This document shows, piece after piece, positions 17,314 to 24,753 of a DNA stretch of 38,716 nt. The notes under the pieces are model-generated. The model was not told the DNA's origin and did no database searches. It worked only from the letters and a program-made list of their open reading frames with translations. The number at the start of each line of letters is the position of its first letter. The stretch's first letter is position 1. A program made the translations under genes and the position numbers. The stretch covers positions 1 through 38,716 of the forward strand of contig CANPVI010000002.1 in NCBI GenBank assembly GCA_947581665.1. The letters run 5' to 3'. This stretch comes from an uncultured Atopobiaceae bacterium. Lineage in GTDB: Bacteria > Actinomycetota > Coriobacteriia > Coriobacteriales > Atopobiaceae.

Positions 17314-19158
17314 CTACTCCACCGTCACCGACTTCGCGAGGTTGCGGGGCTTGTCCACATCGCAGCCACGGGCGAGCGCCACGTAGCGCGCGAGGAGCTG
17401 GAGGTGCACGACGTCCATCACGGGCGAGAGCCACTCGGGCGCGGGCGGCACGAGCAGGAGATAGCTCGAGAGCTGCGCCACGCGCACGTCGCCGTTCGTG
17501 GCGAGCGCGATCGTGGTGGCCCCGCGCGCGTTCACCTCTTGGAGGTTCGAGATCGTCTTGTCGCGCACATGGCTCTCGGGCACCACGACCACCACGGGAT
17601 AGCCCGGCTCCACCAGGGCGATGGGGCCGTGCTTCATCTCGCCCGCGGGATAGGCCTCGGCGTGGAGGTAGCTGATCTCCTTCAGCTTGAGGGCGCCTTC
17701 GCGCGCCGTCGTGGAGGAGACGCCTCGCCCGAGGAAGAGCGAGGAGCGCGCGTCGACGAAGGCCTGCGCAGCCACCTCGTCCTGCCAGGCACGCGAGAGC
17801 ACGATGCGGATGAGCTCGGGGGCGCGCTGCATCTCGCGGAAGCGCGCGCGCACCTCGGAAAGCGAGATGGAGCCGTTCGTGCGCGCGAGGAAGAGCGCGA
17901 GGAGCGCCGCCGCCACGAGCTGGGCCGTGTAGGCCTTCGTGGAGGCCACGGCGATCTCGGGGCCCGCCTGCACGTAGAGCACGCCGTCGCTCTCGCGCGC
18001 GGCCGTGGAGCCGAGCACGTTCGTGATGGCGATCACCTTCGCGCCCGCGGCCTGCATCTTCCTCGCGGAGGCGAGCGTGTCGGCCGTCTCGCCGCTCTGG
18101 GTGATGATCACGCAGAGCGTGTGGTCGGTGGTGAGGATCTCCTCGTAGTTGAACTCGCTCGCGCACTCCACCGTCGTCGGGATGCGCGCCCACGTCTCGA
18201 AGTACGTCTTGGCGATGAGCCCCACGTGCCAGGAGGTGCCGCACGCCACCACGTAGATGCGATCGATGGCGGCCACTTCCTCGGGCGAGAGGCGAAGTTC
18301 GTCGAGGACGATGCCGTCTTGCCCCAGGCGCCCCTCGAGGAGGCGCTCGATGGCCTCGGGCTGCTCGGCGATCTCCTTGGCCATGAAGTCGGGGTAGCCG
18401 CCGAGCGTGGCGGCCGAGGCGTCCCAGTCGATGTCGAAGGTGTCGGGCTCCGCGACCGGCGTGAGGTCGCTCTCGAAGACGCTCACCTCGCCTGTGGGGA
18501 GGAGCCGCGCGATCTGCCCCTCGCCGAGGTTCACGACGTGCGAGGTCGTGTGGGCGAGGGCGGTCACGTCGGAGGCGGCGTAGGCGCCATCCGCCGTGGA
18601 CGCGAGCACGAGTGGCGAGCCCTTGCGGCAGCAGAGGATCTCGCCCGGTGCGTCCGCCGAGAGGCAGGCGATGGCCCAAGACCCCTCGAGGCGCGAGGTG
18701 GCGAGCGAGACGGCGAGCGCGAGGTCCCCCTCGGCGGTGCCGGCGAGCGCCTCCTCCACGAGGTGCGCGATCACCTCGGAATCGGTCTCGCTCGCGAAGT
18801 GGTGGCCACGCTCCTCGAGCTCCGCCACCAGCTCCTGGAAGTTTTCAATGATGCCGTTGTGCACCACGGCCACGCGCCCGGAGCAGTCGCGATGCGGGTG
18901 CGCGTTCGCGTCCGAGGGCTCGCCGTGGGTGGCCCAGCGCGTGTGCGCGATGCCGGTCGTCTGGGTGGCGTCGAGCTCCTCGCAAAGCGCGGCGAGCGCG
19001 GCCACGCGACCCTTGCACTTCACCTCGGTGAGCTCGCCCGAGGGCGCCTCAAGCTCCACGCCCGCGGAATCGTAGCCGCGATACTCGAGCGTGCGAAGGC
19101 CCTCCAAGAGGAAGGGCAGCGCGGGATTGCCTCCGGTGTATCCGACGATGCCGCACAT
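17314..19158 (-). CDS. glmS: Glutamine-fructose-6-phosphate aminotransferase (isomerizing)
   Basis: First step of UDP-GlcNAc synthesis: makes glucosamine-6-phosphate from fructose-6-phosphate and glutamine. The 614-residue product has the N-terminal nucleophile Cys2 (MCGIVGYTG), glutaminase landmarks THGEPSDANAHPH and VVHNGIIENF, two SIS sugar-phosphate domains (CGTSWHVGLIAKTYFE, ITQSGETADTL; FLGRGVSSTTAREGALKLKEISY), and the C-terminal DVDKPRNLAKSVTVE closing the active site. ATG 19158 has GAAGGGGG upstream. It lies 55 bases after glmM and directly abuts acpS. No glmS ribozyme-like sequence is evident in the short leader. Confidence 0.97.
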   Translation of the reverse strand: MCGIVGYTGGNPALPFLLEGLRTLEYRGYDSAGVELEAPSGELTEVKCKGRVAALAALCEELDATQTTGIAHTRWATHGEPSDANAHPHRDCSGRVAVVHNGIIENFQELVAELEERGHHFASETDSEVIAHLVEEALAGTAEGDLALAVSLATSRLEGSWAIACLSADAPGEILCCRKGSPLVLASTADGAYAASDVTALAHTTSHVVNLGEGQIARLLPTGEVSVFESDLTPVAEPDTFDIDWDASAATLGGYPDFMAKEIAEQPEAIERLLEGRLGQDGIVLDELRLSPEEVAAIDRIYVVACGTSWHVGLIAKTYFETWARIPTTVECASEFNYEEILTTDHTLCVIITQSGETADTLASARKMQAAGAKVIAITNVLGSTAARESDGVLYVQAGPEIAVASTKAYTAQLVAAALLALFLARTNGSISLSEVRARFREMQRAPELIRIVLSRAWQDEVAAQAFVDARSSLFLGRGVSSTTAREGALKLKEISYLHAEAYPAGEMKHGPIALVEPGYPVVVVVPESHVRDKTISNLQEVNARGATTIALATNGDVRVAQLSSYLLLVPPAPEWLSPVMDVVHLQLLARYVALARGCDVDKPRNLAKSVTVE

Positions 19159-19213
19159 GACGCCCCCTTCCCGCGCGTTGCGCGCTCTGCCTTCGTCCAG
19201 TCTAGGCCGCTCG

Positions 19214-20542
19214 CTAGGAAAGCTCGCGCTCCACTACCTGCGCGATATGCTCGGCGCACCCATCGCAGTCCTCTGCGGAGGCGGCCTCCACCATCACACG
19301 CACGAGCGGCTCCGTGCCCGAGGCGCGCACGAGCACGCGACCGCGATCGCCGAGCTTGGCCTCCGCCTCGCGCACGGCGGCCCATACGGGCTCGCATCCG
19401 TCGAGATCGTCCTTGCGCACGCCGCTCACGTTGATGAGGCGCTGCGGGTAGCGTGTGACGATCTTCGCGAGCCTCGAGAGCGGGAGGTCGAGCTTCTTCA
19501 TGATGGCGAGCACCTGGAGCGCGGTGATGAGGCCATCGCCGGTGGAATTGTGTTCCAGGAAGATGATGTGGCCGCTCTGCTCGCCGCCGAGCATGGCGCC
19601 GTCCGCCACCATGCGCTCGAGCACGTAGCGATCGCCCACCTGCGTCTGCACGACCTTGATGCCCTGGCGCTCCATCGCGCGCACGAAGCCGAGGTTCGCC
19701 ATCACGGTGGACACGACCTCGTTTCCCGGCAGGAGCCCGAGCTCCTTCATCTGCACCGCGCAGATGGCGAGCATGGCGTCACCGTCCACCTCGTTTCCCT
19801 GCTCGTCCACGAAGAGCACGCGATCGGCGTCGCCGTCGTGGGCGAAGCCGCAGCACGCGCCCGTCTGCGCCACGAGCTCGCGCAGCTGGTCGAGGTGCGT
19901 GGAGCCGCAGTTCACGTTGATGTCGACTCCGGTGTAGCGGGTGTTGGTGGCGAATACCTCGGCGCCGAGGTCGCGAAGCGCCGCGGGGGTGGTCTTGCAG
20001 GCCGCGCCGTGCGCGCAGTCCACCGCGATCGTCATGCCCTCGAGGTCGCCCTCGATCGTGTCAATCGCGTGCGCCACGTACTGCTGACGCGCATGCTCCA
20101 CCTTCACCGGCTTGCCGACGCCGTCGCCCACGGGACGATCCTCGGGACGCGAGACGCCATGGTTGAGGTACTCCTCGATCTCGTCCTCCACCGCGTCGGA
20201 GAGCTTCTTGCCGTCGCCGGAGAAGAGCTTGATGCCGTTGAACTCGGGAGGGTTGTGCGAGGCGGAGATCACGACGCCACCATCGAGGCCGAGCTGGCGC
20301 GTGAGGAGCGCCACCGCGGGGGTGGGGATGATGCCGCAGAGGTGCGCCGTGCCACCCGAGCTCGTAATGCCCGCGACGAGCGAATCCTCGAGCATGATGC
20401 CGCTTCGGCGCGTGTCGCGCCCGAGCACGAGGTCCGGGCCCGCGTAGCGCACGAACGCCTGGCCCAGCCTAAAGGCGAGCTCGCAGGTGAGCTCGGTGTT
20501 CGCCACGCCGCGCGCGCCGTCGGTGCCGAAGATCCTGCCCAT
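19214..20542 (-). CDS. glmM: Phosphoglucosamine mutase
   Basis: Converts glucosamine-6-phosphate to glucosamine-1-phosphate for UDP-GlcNAc and hence peptidoglycan. The 442-residue product has the phosphoserine loop ISASHNPPEFNGIK (active Ser about 95), the metal loop HDGDADRVLFVD, the sugar-binding GGEQSGHIIF, and the phosphate-binding RASGTEPLVRVMVE near the C-terminus. ATG 20542 has GGGGGCGG upstream. A terminator separates it from rpsI, so it is likely the first gene of the long minus-strand series. It is immediately followed by glmS, the preceding step in the pathway. Confidence 0.97.
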   Translation of the reverse strand: MGRIFGTDGARGVANTELTCELAFRLGQAFVRYAGPDLVLGRDTRRSGIMLEDSLVAGITSSGGTAHLCGIIPTPAVALLTRQLGLDGGVVISASHNPPEFNGIKLFSGDGKKLSDAVEDEIEEYLNHGVSRPEDRPVGDGVGKPVKVEHARQQYVAHAIDTIEGDLEGMTIAVDCAHGAACKTTPAALRDLGAEVFATNTRYTGVDINVNCGSTHLDQLRELVAQTGACCGFAHDGDADRVLFVDEQGNEVDGDAMLAICAVQMKELGLLPGNEVVSTVMANLGFVRAMERQGIKVVQTQVGDRYVLERMVADGAMLGGEQSGHIIFLEHNSTGDGLITALQVLAIMKKLDLPLSRLAKIVTRYPQRLINVSGVRKDDLDGCEPVWAAVREAEAKLGDRGRVLVRASGTEPLVRVMVEAASAEDCDGCAEHIAQVVERELS

Positions 20543-20579
20543 AGCCGCCCCCCGTGCTCTTTCGTCCTCGCCCTTTAAG

Positions 20580-20615
20580 AAAAGGGGCCCGCCCGCCTGA
20601 AGGCGGACGAACCCC
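20580..20615 (-). terminator. Rho-independent terminator after rpsI
   Basis: Read on the minus strand, GGGG at 20615-20612 and the CCGCC/GGCGG stem around loop TTCA close onto GGGCCCC, followed by TTTTCTT. It lies 23 bases after the rpsI stop and before glmM, separating the ribosomal protein operon from the glmM series. Confidence 0.8.
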
Positions 20616-20637
20616 GGACACTACCTGCTCAAACGCA

Positions 20638-21039
20638 TTAACGCTTGGAGAACTGCGGACGCTTGCGGGCCTTCTTCAGGCCGTACTTCTTGCGCTCGAC
20701 CGCGCGGGCGTCGCGCTTGAGGTACCCGGCTTTCTTGAGCTCGGCGCGGAAGTCGCCGGCCTCGAGGAGCGCGCGGGCCACGCCGAGGCGCACCGCACCG
20801 GACTGCCCGGAGACGCCACCGCCGGAGCAGTTGGCGAACACGTCGAAGCGACCCTGGGTCTCGGTGACCTTGAAGGGCGCCGTGGCGGTGTCCACAAGCT
20901 GCTGACGGCCGAAGTACTCGAGCGCCGGCTTGCCATTCACCGTCACCTGGCCCGAGCCCGGCACGAGCCTCACGCGCGCAACGGCCTCCTTGCGGCGGCC
21001 GGTACCTGTGTAGACGACGGGAGTTTCTGCCTTTGCCAT
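20638..21039 (-). CDS. rpsI: 30S ribosomal protein S9
   Basis: Small-subunit ribosomal protein whose C-terminal tail reaches the P-site tRNA. The 133-residue product has [21 protein letters not shown] at its start, [21 protein letters not shown] in the middle and the invariant end [12 protein letters not shown]. It lies three bases after rplM, the standard L13-S9 pair, and shares its promoter. Confidence 0.98.
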   Translation of the reverse strand: MAKAETPVVYTGTGRRKEAVARVRLVPGSGQVTVNGKPALEYFGRQQLVDTATAPFKVTETQGRFDVFANCSGGGVSGQSGAVRLGVARALLEAGDFRAELKKAGYLKRDARAVERKKYGLKKARKRPQFSKR

Positions 21040-21042
21040 GTG

Positions 21043-21480
21043 CTAGCCCTTCAGATCGATGGGGGTGGGGTTCTGGGCAGCGTGGGGATGCTCGGGGCCT
21101 GCGTAGACCTTGAGCTTGGTCAGCTGCTTGCGGCCGAGCGTGGTCTTGGGGAGCATGCCGCGCACGGCGTGCTCGATCACGCGCTCGGGGTGGGTCTCCA
21201 TGGCCTTCGTGAAGCTCTCGAAGGAGAGGCCTCCGAGGTAGCCGGAGTGGCGCCAGTACTGCTTGGACTGGGCCTTGTTGCCCGTGAGCCTCACCTTGGA
21301 CGCGTTCACGACGACGACGAAGTCGCCCGTGTCCACGTTCGGCGTGAATTGGGGCTTGTTCTTGCCACGGAGGATCATGGCCACCTGCGTGGCCAAACGG
21401 CCGAGGACGACGCCATCGGCGTCCACGAGCACCCACTTGCGCTCGACTTCACCCGGCTTTGCGGAGGGAGTGGACTTCAT
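21043..21480 (-). CDS. rplM: 50S ribosomal protein L13
   Basis: Large-subunit assembly protein. The 145-residue product has [34 protein letters not shown], the [11 protein letters not shown] segment and [22 protein letters not shown], all standard for L13. ATG 21480 has AAAGG about eight bases upstream. It is the first gene of rplM-rpsI and is separated from ssrA by a terminator and about 150 bases, where its promoter should lie. Confidence 0.98.
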   Translation of the reverse strand: MKSTPSAKPGEVERKWVLVDADGVVLGRLATQVAMILRGKNKPQFTPNVDTGDFVVVVNASKVRLTGNKAQSKQYWRHSGYLGGLSFESFTKAMETHPERVIEHAVRGMLPKTTLGRKQLTKLKVYAGPEHPHAAQNPTPIDLKG

Positions 21481-21632
21481 GTCGCGAGGACCTTTCTTGG
21501 TTGCCGTGGGGCAGCTGGACGTCTGCCTTCGGGCGGCTCTTCTGATTCCACGGGGTATGGAGGCAAAAGAACCTCACGAGTGTACACCAACGAACGGAGC
21601 CGCTCGGCCTCGCTCCCTCCCCACAACCTCCA

Positions 21633-21668
21633 CAAAAGAGGCCCGCCCGGTGTCTTGCCGAGCGGGCC
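21633..21668 (-). terminator. Terminator after ssrA
   Basis: On the minus strand, GGCCCGCTCGG (21668-21658), a seven-base loop and CCGGGCGGGCC (21650-21640) form an 11-pair stem with one G-T pair, followed by TCTTTT. It starts ten bases after the tmRNA CCA end. Confidence 0.85.
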
Positions 21669-21677
21669 CTTCGTTTT

Positions 21678-22048
21678 TGGTGGAGGCGCGGAGGATCGAA
21701 CTCCGGTCCAAGCCAAACCCCTGACGGTTTTCTCCAAGCTCAGTCCATGGTTCGCATTCGAGCGCCTCGGGTCCACAGACAATCCCTCGGCGCCCTAGCT
21801 GGTTCGGCCTTTGGCCACGCCATACCGGCTACGTGCGCGGCCGCATCCCCGTGAGGTGATGCCTTCGGGTTCTTAGGGGAAGGTCCCCCGAAGACAGCTG
21901 CCGTCTATCGACTAAGCAGCGAGAGCCAGTTGAGGCTCAGCAGTACGAGTGTTGTCAATTCAATTTGACGGTACCCCTGTTTCACGTGGCGAGGAGACCA
22001 CGGCTTGCTTGCCGTCTCAAATCTGACCTGTCGAAACCAGTCGCCCCC
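21678..22048 (-). ncRNA. ssrA: Transfer-messenger RNA (tmRNA)
   Basis: Rescues stalled ribosomes with SmpB and adds a degradation tag. The 5' end GGGGGCGACTGGTTTCGAC is at 22048. The 3' end, at 21678, is a tRNA-like T-arm with GTTCGATCC and encoded CCA. The tag reading frame near 21950-21910 ends GCT CTC GCT GCT TAG (A-L-A-A-stop); read back from there it gives DNTRTAEPQLALAA, preceded by ATT and by an in-frame TGA, so the resume codon is ATT or GAC. The total is about 371 bases, normal for one-piece tmRNA. Stem-loops suited to pseudoknots follow the tag (for example CTTCGGGGGACCTTCCCC). No clear -10 box lies directly upstream of 22048; a longer precursor is possible. Confidence 0.95.
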
Positions 22049-22080
22049 GTTCGGGTCGTTGGGAGACCTCATCTGCGCGC

Positions 22081-22127
22081 GATTTTGCGGGCGCAACAAC
22101 CCACTGGGTTGTTGCGCCCGCAAAATC
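22081..22127. repeat. Perfect inverted repeat A (23-base arms, 1-base loop)
   Basis: Arms 22081-22103 and 22105-22127 are exact reverse complements around C22104; the outer six pairs are GATTTT/AAAATC and the tip is CCCA/TGGG. It lies 33 bases upstream of the ssrA 5' end. It lacks a following T-run on either strand, so it is not a standard terminator. Confidence 0.9.
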
Positions 22128-22193
22128 CCCCGCATCTAAGGCCCCACAACGCCCCTCACATCTCGGCTTGCCGGATGCGCCCCATCTAGCCAC

Positions 22194-22240
22194 GATCTCG
22201 GCCACTCACGTAGCGTTTAGTACGCTACGTGGCCGAGATC
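22194..22240 (+). repeat. Bulged hairpin repeat, copy B
   Basis: Outer stem GATCTCGGCCA/TGGCCGAGATC (11 pairs), a four-base bulge CTCA in the 5' arm, inner stem CGTAGCG/CGCTACG (seven pairs), loop TTTAGTA. It is the same element as copy C, which lies in the opposite orientation 154 bases away. Confidence 0.85.
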
Positions 22241-22393
22241 CTGTCTATCTGGGGCACCCCGACAAACCTCGCATATCAAGTGCTTCTGTTCTTTCGATCG
22301 TTGAAAGAGCTGGGCAATCTTACTGCAATCTTTTAAGGGTTACAGGTTCGGCCAAACATCAGCGAGAGGCTCTGGGGTGCCCGAGATGCGTGG

Positions 22394-22438
22394 GATTTTG
22401 GCCACGTAGCGTACTTCGCTACGTGAGTGGCCAAAATC
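22394..22438 (-). repeat. Bulged hairpin repeat, copy C (inverted relative to B)
   Basis: Outer stem GATTTTGGCCA/TGGCCAAAATC, inner stem CGTAGCG/CGCTACG, loop TACTT, and bulge TGAG in the 3' arm, the reverse complement of copy B's CTCA. Three outer pairs differ from B on both arms together (TTT/AAA against CTC/GAG), so pairing is kept. Confidence 0.85.
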
Positions 22439-22480
22439 GCGCGCAGATCGGGTGCACCAGAGCCTCGCAGCGTTAGCTCG

Positions 22481-22627
22481 TTAGCCCTCGTCGACCAGCT
22501 CGAACATGTCGGGGCCCACGCCGCACACGGGGCAGACGTAGTCATCGGGAAGCTGCGGCTCGTCGATGGTGACCTCGTAGCCACAGACGGTGCAACGGAA
22601 CGTATAGGTCTTCTTCTCGTCAGCCAT
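22481..22627 (-). CDS. Rubredoxin-type small iron protein
   Basis: A 48-residue one-electron carrier. Two CxxCG knuckles bind iron: FRCTVCGYEV near residues 8-17 and YVCPVCGVG near 28-36. The spacing is shorter than in classical rubredoxin (about 52 residues), and the usual Asp-Pro-Gly-Ile segment between the knuckles is missing, so it is closer to the rubredoxin-like domains of rubrerythrin or high-molecular-weight rubredoxin. ATG 22627 has AAAGGAG five bases upstream; an upstream in-frame start at 22669 lacks one. The flavin reductase 159 bases upstream on the same strand is a plausible redox partner, although a large palindrome lies between them. Confidence 0.9.
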   Translation of the reverse strand: MADEKKTYTFRCTVCGYEVTIDEPQLPDDYVCPVCGVGPDMFELVDEG

Positions 22628-22705
22628 GATGGCTCCTTTCATGGGCTCCACATCGAGCACGGGAAACATAGCTTAGCCGTTCCTACCCAATTTGCGCGTA
22701 ACCAT

Positions 22706-22767
22706 TTACGCCGGGAAGCCACTTCTTCGGTGCGGTACCGCACCGAAGAAGTGGCTTCCCGGCGTAA
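22706..22767. repeat. 62-base perfect palindrome without loop
   Basis: Bases 22706-22736 are the exact reverse complement of 22737-22767, centred on GGTACC. The palindrome begins 18 bases after the flavin reductase stop and ends upstream of the rubredoxin start. It could act as a terminator or mRNA 3' stabiliser, but no T-run follows. Confidence 0.92.
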
Positions 22768-22785
22768 GTTCGAGGAGGCGCCCGC

Positions 22786-23295
22786 CTAGCTCGCGACGTA
22801 GCTCGCGGCCTTCGGCGGGGTCTTGCCCTTCAGGACCTTGTGGTAGTAGCTGTAGCTCATGGGGGGCTCCTCGCCGAGGTCCTTGGTCTCGGCGACCTCG
22901 CCGATAAAGAGCATGTGGGTGCCCACGTCGATGGACTGGCTCACCGCGCAGGACACCATGCCGCAGGTGTGGAGCGTGGTGTAGGGGTCGCCGAACTCGT
23001 CGTAGTCCACCGGGATGTCGGCGAACTTGTCGAAGTCGAGCGAGGAGCGGAAGCCGAAGCGCCCGATGAAGGGCATGTCGGCCGTCTCGTCCACGATCGT
23101 GATCGCGAAGTGGCCGGCGGCGAGGATGCGCCCGCAGGTGACGTTCTCCTTGTTCACGGAGATGACCACTTGGATCGGGGTGGCGGTGACCTGCGTGGCG
23201 GTGTTGATGAGGCAGGCCGCGTAGCCCTCCTCGTTCTTGGCGGAGACGATGTAGAGGCCGTAGTGGTGCTTGAACATGACGGTGGGATCGACCAT
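22786..23295 (-). CDS. Flavin reductase family protein (FMN-binding split barrel)
   Basis: The 169-residue product matches the flavin reductase-like domain also found at the N-terminus of high-molecular-weight rubredoxins: GLYIVSAKNEEGYAACLINTATQVTATPIQVVISVNKEN (about 13-51), HFAITIVDETADMPFIGRFGFRSSLDFDKF in the middle, CAVSQSIDVGTHMLFIGEVAETKDL near 116-140 and the end MSYSYYHKVLKGKTPPKAASY. The last segment is typical of these anaerobe proteins. It probably binds FMN and moves electrons from NAD(P)H or a partner; the exact acceptor is unknown. ATG 23295 has AAAGGAG upstream. The rubredoxin gene next to it, read in the same direction, supports a redox pair. Confidence 0.92.
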   Translation of the reverse strand: MVDPTVMFKHHYGLYIVSAKNEEGYAACLINTATQVTATPIQVVISVNKENVTCGRILAAGHFAITIVDETADMPFIGRFGFRSSLDFDKFADIPVDYDEFGDPYTTLHTCGMVSCAVSQSIDVGTHMLFIGEVAETKDLGEEPPMSYSYYHKVLKGKTPPKAASYVAS

Positions 23296-23373
23296 GGGAG
23301 CTCCTTTGCTCGGCGCGTCGCGATGTCACGCCAATTGTGGCACGCGCGAGGGCCGACGCGCCCATCGCGGGAG

Positions 23374-23847
23374 CTAGCGGTTGAGCTCCTTCACCACGCG
23401 GCGCAGCTCGCGGTCGCTGTCGCGCTTGGCCATGTCCTGGCGCTTGTCGTAGAGCTTCTTTCCGCGAGCGAGCGCGATGGTGAGCTTCGCGCGGTTCCTC
23501 TCGTCGAAGTAGAGCTGGAGCGGCACGAGCGCCATGCCCTTCGCGCGGAGGTGCTCGTCGAGGTAGCGGATCTGGCGCTTGTGGAGCAGGAGCTTGCGAC
23601 GCCTGTCGGGGTCGCGGTTGGCGATGTTGCCGTGCGAGAAGGGCGGGATGTGGAGGCCGATCACCCAGGCCTCGCCGCCGCGCACGAGGCAGAAGGCCTC
23701 GCTGAGCGAGGGCGGGCGCTCGCGAAGGCTGCGCACCTCCGTGCCGGCGAGGACGATGCCCGCCTCGAAGGTCTCGAGGATCTCGTAGTCGTGGCGGGCG
23801 GCGCGGTTGCGGGCGATGACCTTGATCTCGGGTTTGCGCTCAGCCAT
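23374..23847 (-). CDS. smpB: SsrA-binding protein SmpB
   Basis: Binds tmRNA and delivers it to stalled ribosomes. The 157-residue product has the SmpB landmarks IARNRAARHDYEILETFEAGIVLAGTEVRSLRE, HIPPFSHGNIANRDPDRRRKLLLHK, KGMALVPLQLYF and the basic C-terminal tail GKKLYDKRQDMAKRDSDRELRR that enters the mRNA channel. ATG 23847 overlaps the upstream TPR gene's stop by eight bases; longer in-frame openings run antisense or through that gene. ssrA lies 1.3 kb downstream on the same strand. Confidence 0.97.
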   Translation of the reverse strand: MAERKPEIKVIARNRAARHDYEILETFEAGIVLAGTEVRSLRERPPSLSEAFCLVRGGEAWVIGLHIPPFSHGNIANRDPDRRRKLLLHKRQIRYLDEHLRAKGMALVPLQLYFDERNRAKLTIALARGKKLYDKRQDMAKRDSDRELRRVVKELNR

Positions 23848-24751
23848 CGAGCTCGTCCATGGGTTCGTCCGAGGGGATGGGCGGCTCTGGATCGGCTTCG
23901 GCACGTGACGCCACCTCGGCGTCCGCGTCGGCCACGAGCTCGGCGAGCATGCGGCAGGCCTCCTCGCCCACGAGATCGCGTGCGCGCACGAGGAGCGAGC
24001 CGGCGGCGCGATCGTCGCCCAGGGCCCGCGCGTCGGAGGCGCACATGATGAGGCAGATGGCGATCTCGGCGTTCGCGCCCTCGGGGATGCCGGCCTCGCC
24101 GAGGATGCGCACGATGTCCTCGTCGGAGAGTGCCGTGGGATCGGCGGAGGTGCCGGAGGCGTCGGCGATGAGGGCCGCCACCTCGGCGTCATCCGTGCCG
24201 AGACGCGCGGCGCACGCGAGGCACGCGGCCTCGAGCGCGTGCTCGTGGATGCTCGCGAAGTGGCGCGCGAAGTTCGCGTAGGCGCGCACGAGGTGCTCGC
24301 GATGGCTCGCCCGCTCGAAGACGCTGAAGGAGAGCGCGAGCCATTCCCGCTCGTCGCCCATGGAAAGGCAGACCTCGGCGAGGTCGAGGCGCCACGCGCA
24401 CTCCATGGGGTTCCAGCGCACGGCCTGCGAGAGCGCGGCGCGCGCGCCGGCGAGGTCGCCCATGTTCGCGAGGGCGAGGCCGAGGTCGGCGTAGACGCGG
24501 TCGTAGGGCTCGCCCACGTCGCGAAGCTCGCGGGGATCGTCCTCCACGCGGCGGTACGCGAGGCGCTCGAAGAACGTCGGGAAGCTGAACCACTGGAGCG
24601 AATCCGTGGTGGGGCAGTGCTCGGCGACGAAGGCCTCGATCTCGCCCGCGATGGCGCGAAGATCGCCCGCGGCACCCGCGAAATCGCCTGCGCCGAGCTT
24701 GAGCTCGGCGTTCAGGAGCCGCGTGACGAAGCGCTCGGGAGCCTCTGACAC
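23840..24751 (-). CDS. TPR-like helical protein of unknown function
   Basis: The 303-residue product is soluble and helical throughout. A TPR-like pair is visible near residues 85-150 (YADLGLALANMGDLAGARAALSQAV, then DLAEVCLSMGDEREWLALSFSVFERA). The first 60 residues (LLNAELKLGAGDFAGAAGDLRAIAGEIEAFV) look similar. The C-terminus is acidic. No catalytic motif, signal peptide or membrane helix is visible. GTG 24751 begins two bases after the ftsX stop and has AAGG upstream; its end overlaps smpB by eight bases. Translational coupling on both sides puts it in one unit with ftsE, ftsX and smpB. A role in division or trans-translation is possible but unproven. Confidence 0.82.
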   Translation of the reverse strand: MSEAPERFVTRLLNAELKLGAGDFAGAAGDLRAIAGEIEAFVAEHCPTTDSLQWFSFPTFFERLAYRRVEDDPRELRDVGEPYDRVYADLGLALANMGDLAGARAALSQAVRWNPMECAWRLDLAEVCLSMGDEREWLALSFSVFERASHREHLVRAYANFARHFASIHEHALEAACLACAARLGTDDAEVAALIADASGTSADPTALSDEDIVRILGEAGIPEGANAEIAICLIMCASDARALGDDRAAGSLLVRARDLVGEEACRMLAELVADADAEVASRAEADPEPPIPSDEPMDELDG

Positions 24752-24753
24752 CG

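Larger units (their letters stand above)
22049..22480. other. 432-base gap between rubredoxin and ssrA carrying three hairpin repeats
   Basis: No convincing gene is present. It holds hairpins at 22081-22127, 22194-22240 and 22394-22438, described separately. It also has an AT-richer stretch at about 22258-22345 with TAAGAT-like -10 candidates on the minus strand, where an upstream ssrA promoter could lie. Several loose copies of CGCATCT/CACATCT lie between the hairpins. Open frames here are short and lack ribosome binding sites. Confidence 0.7.

Noticed and set aside
19159-19213. A glmS ribozyme-type leader upstream of glmS
   Set aside because: The gap between glmM and glmS is only 55 bases, too short for the ribozyme, and no matching core was seen.
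21905-22135. A 76-codon minus-strand frame overlapping ssrA
   Set aside because: It is a different frame from the tag frame and lies within the tmRNA.
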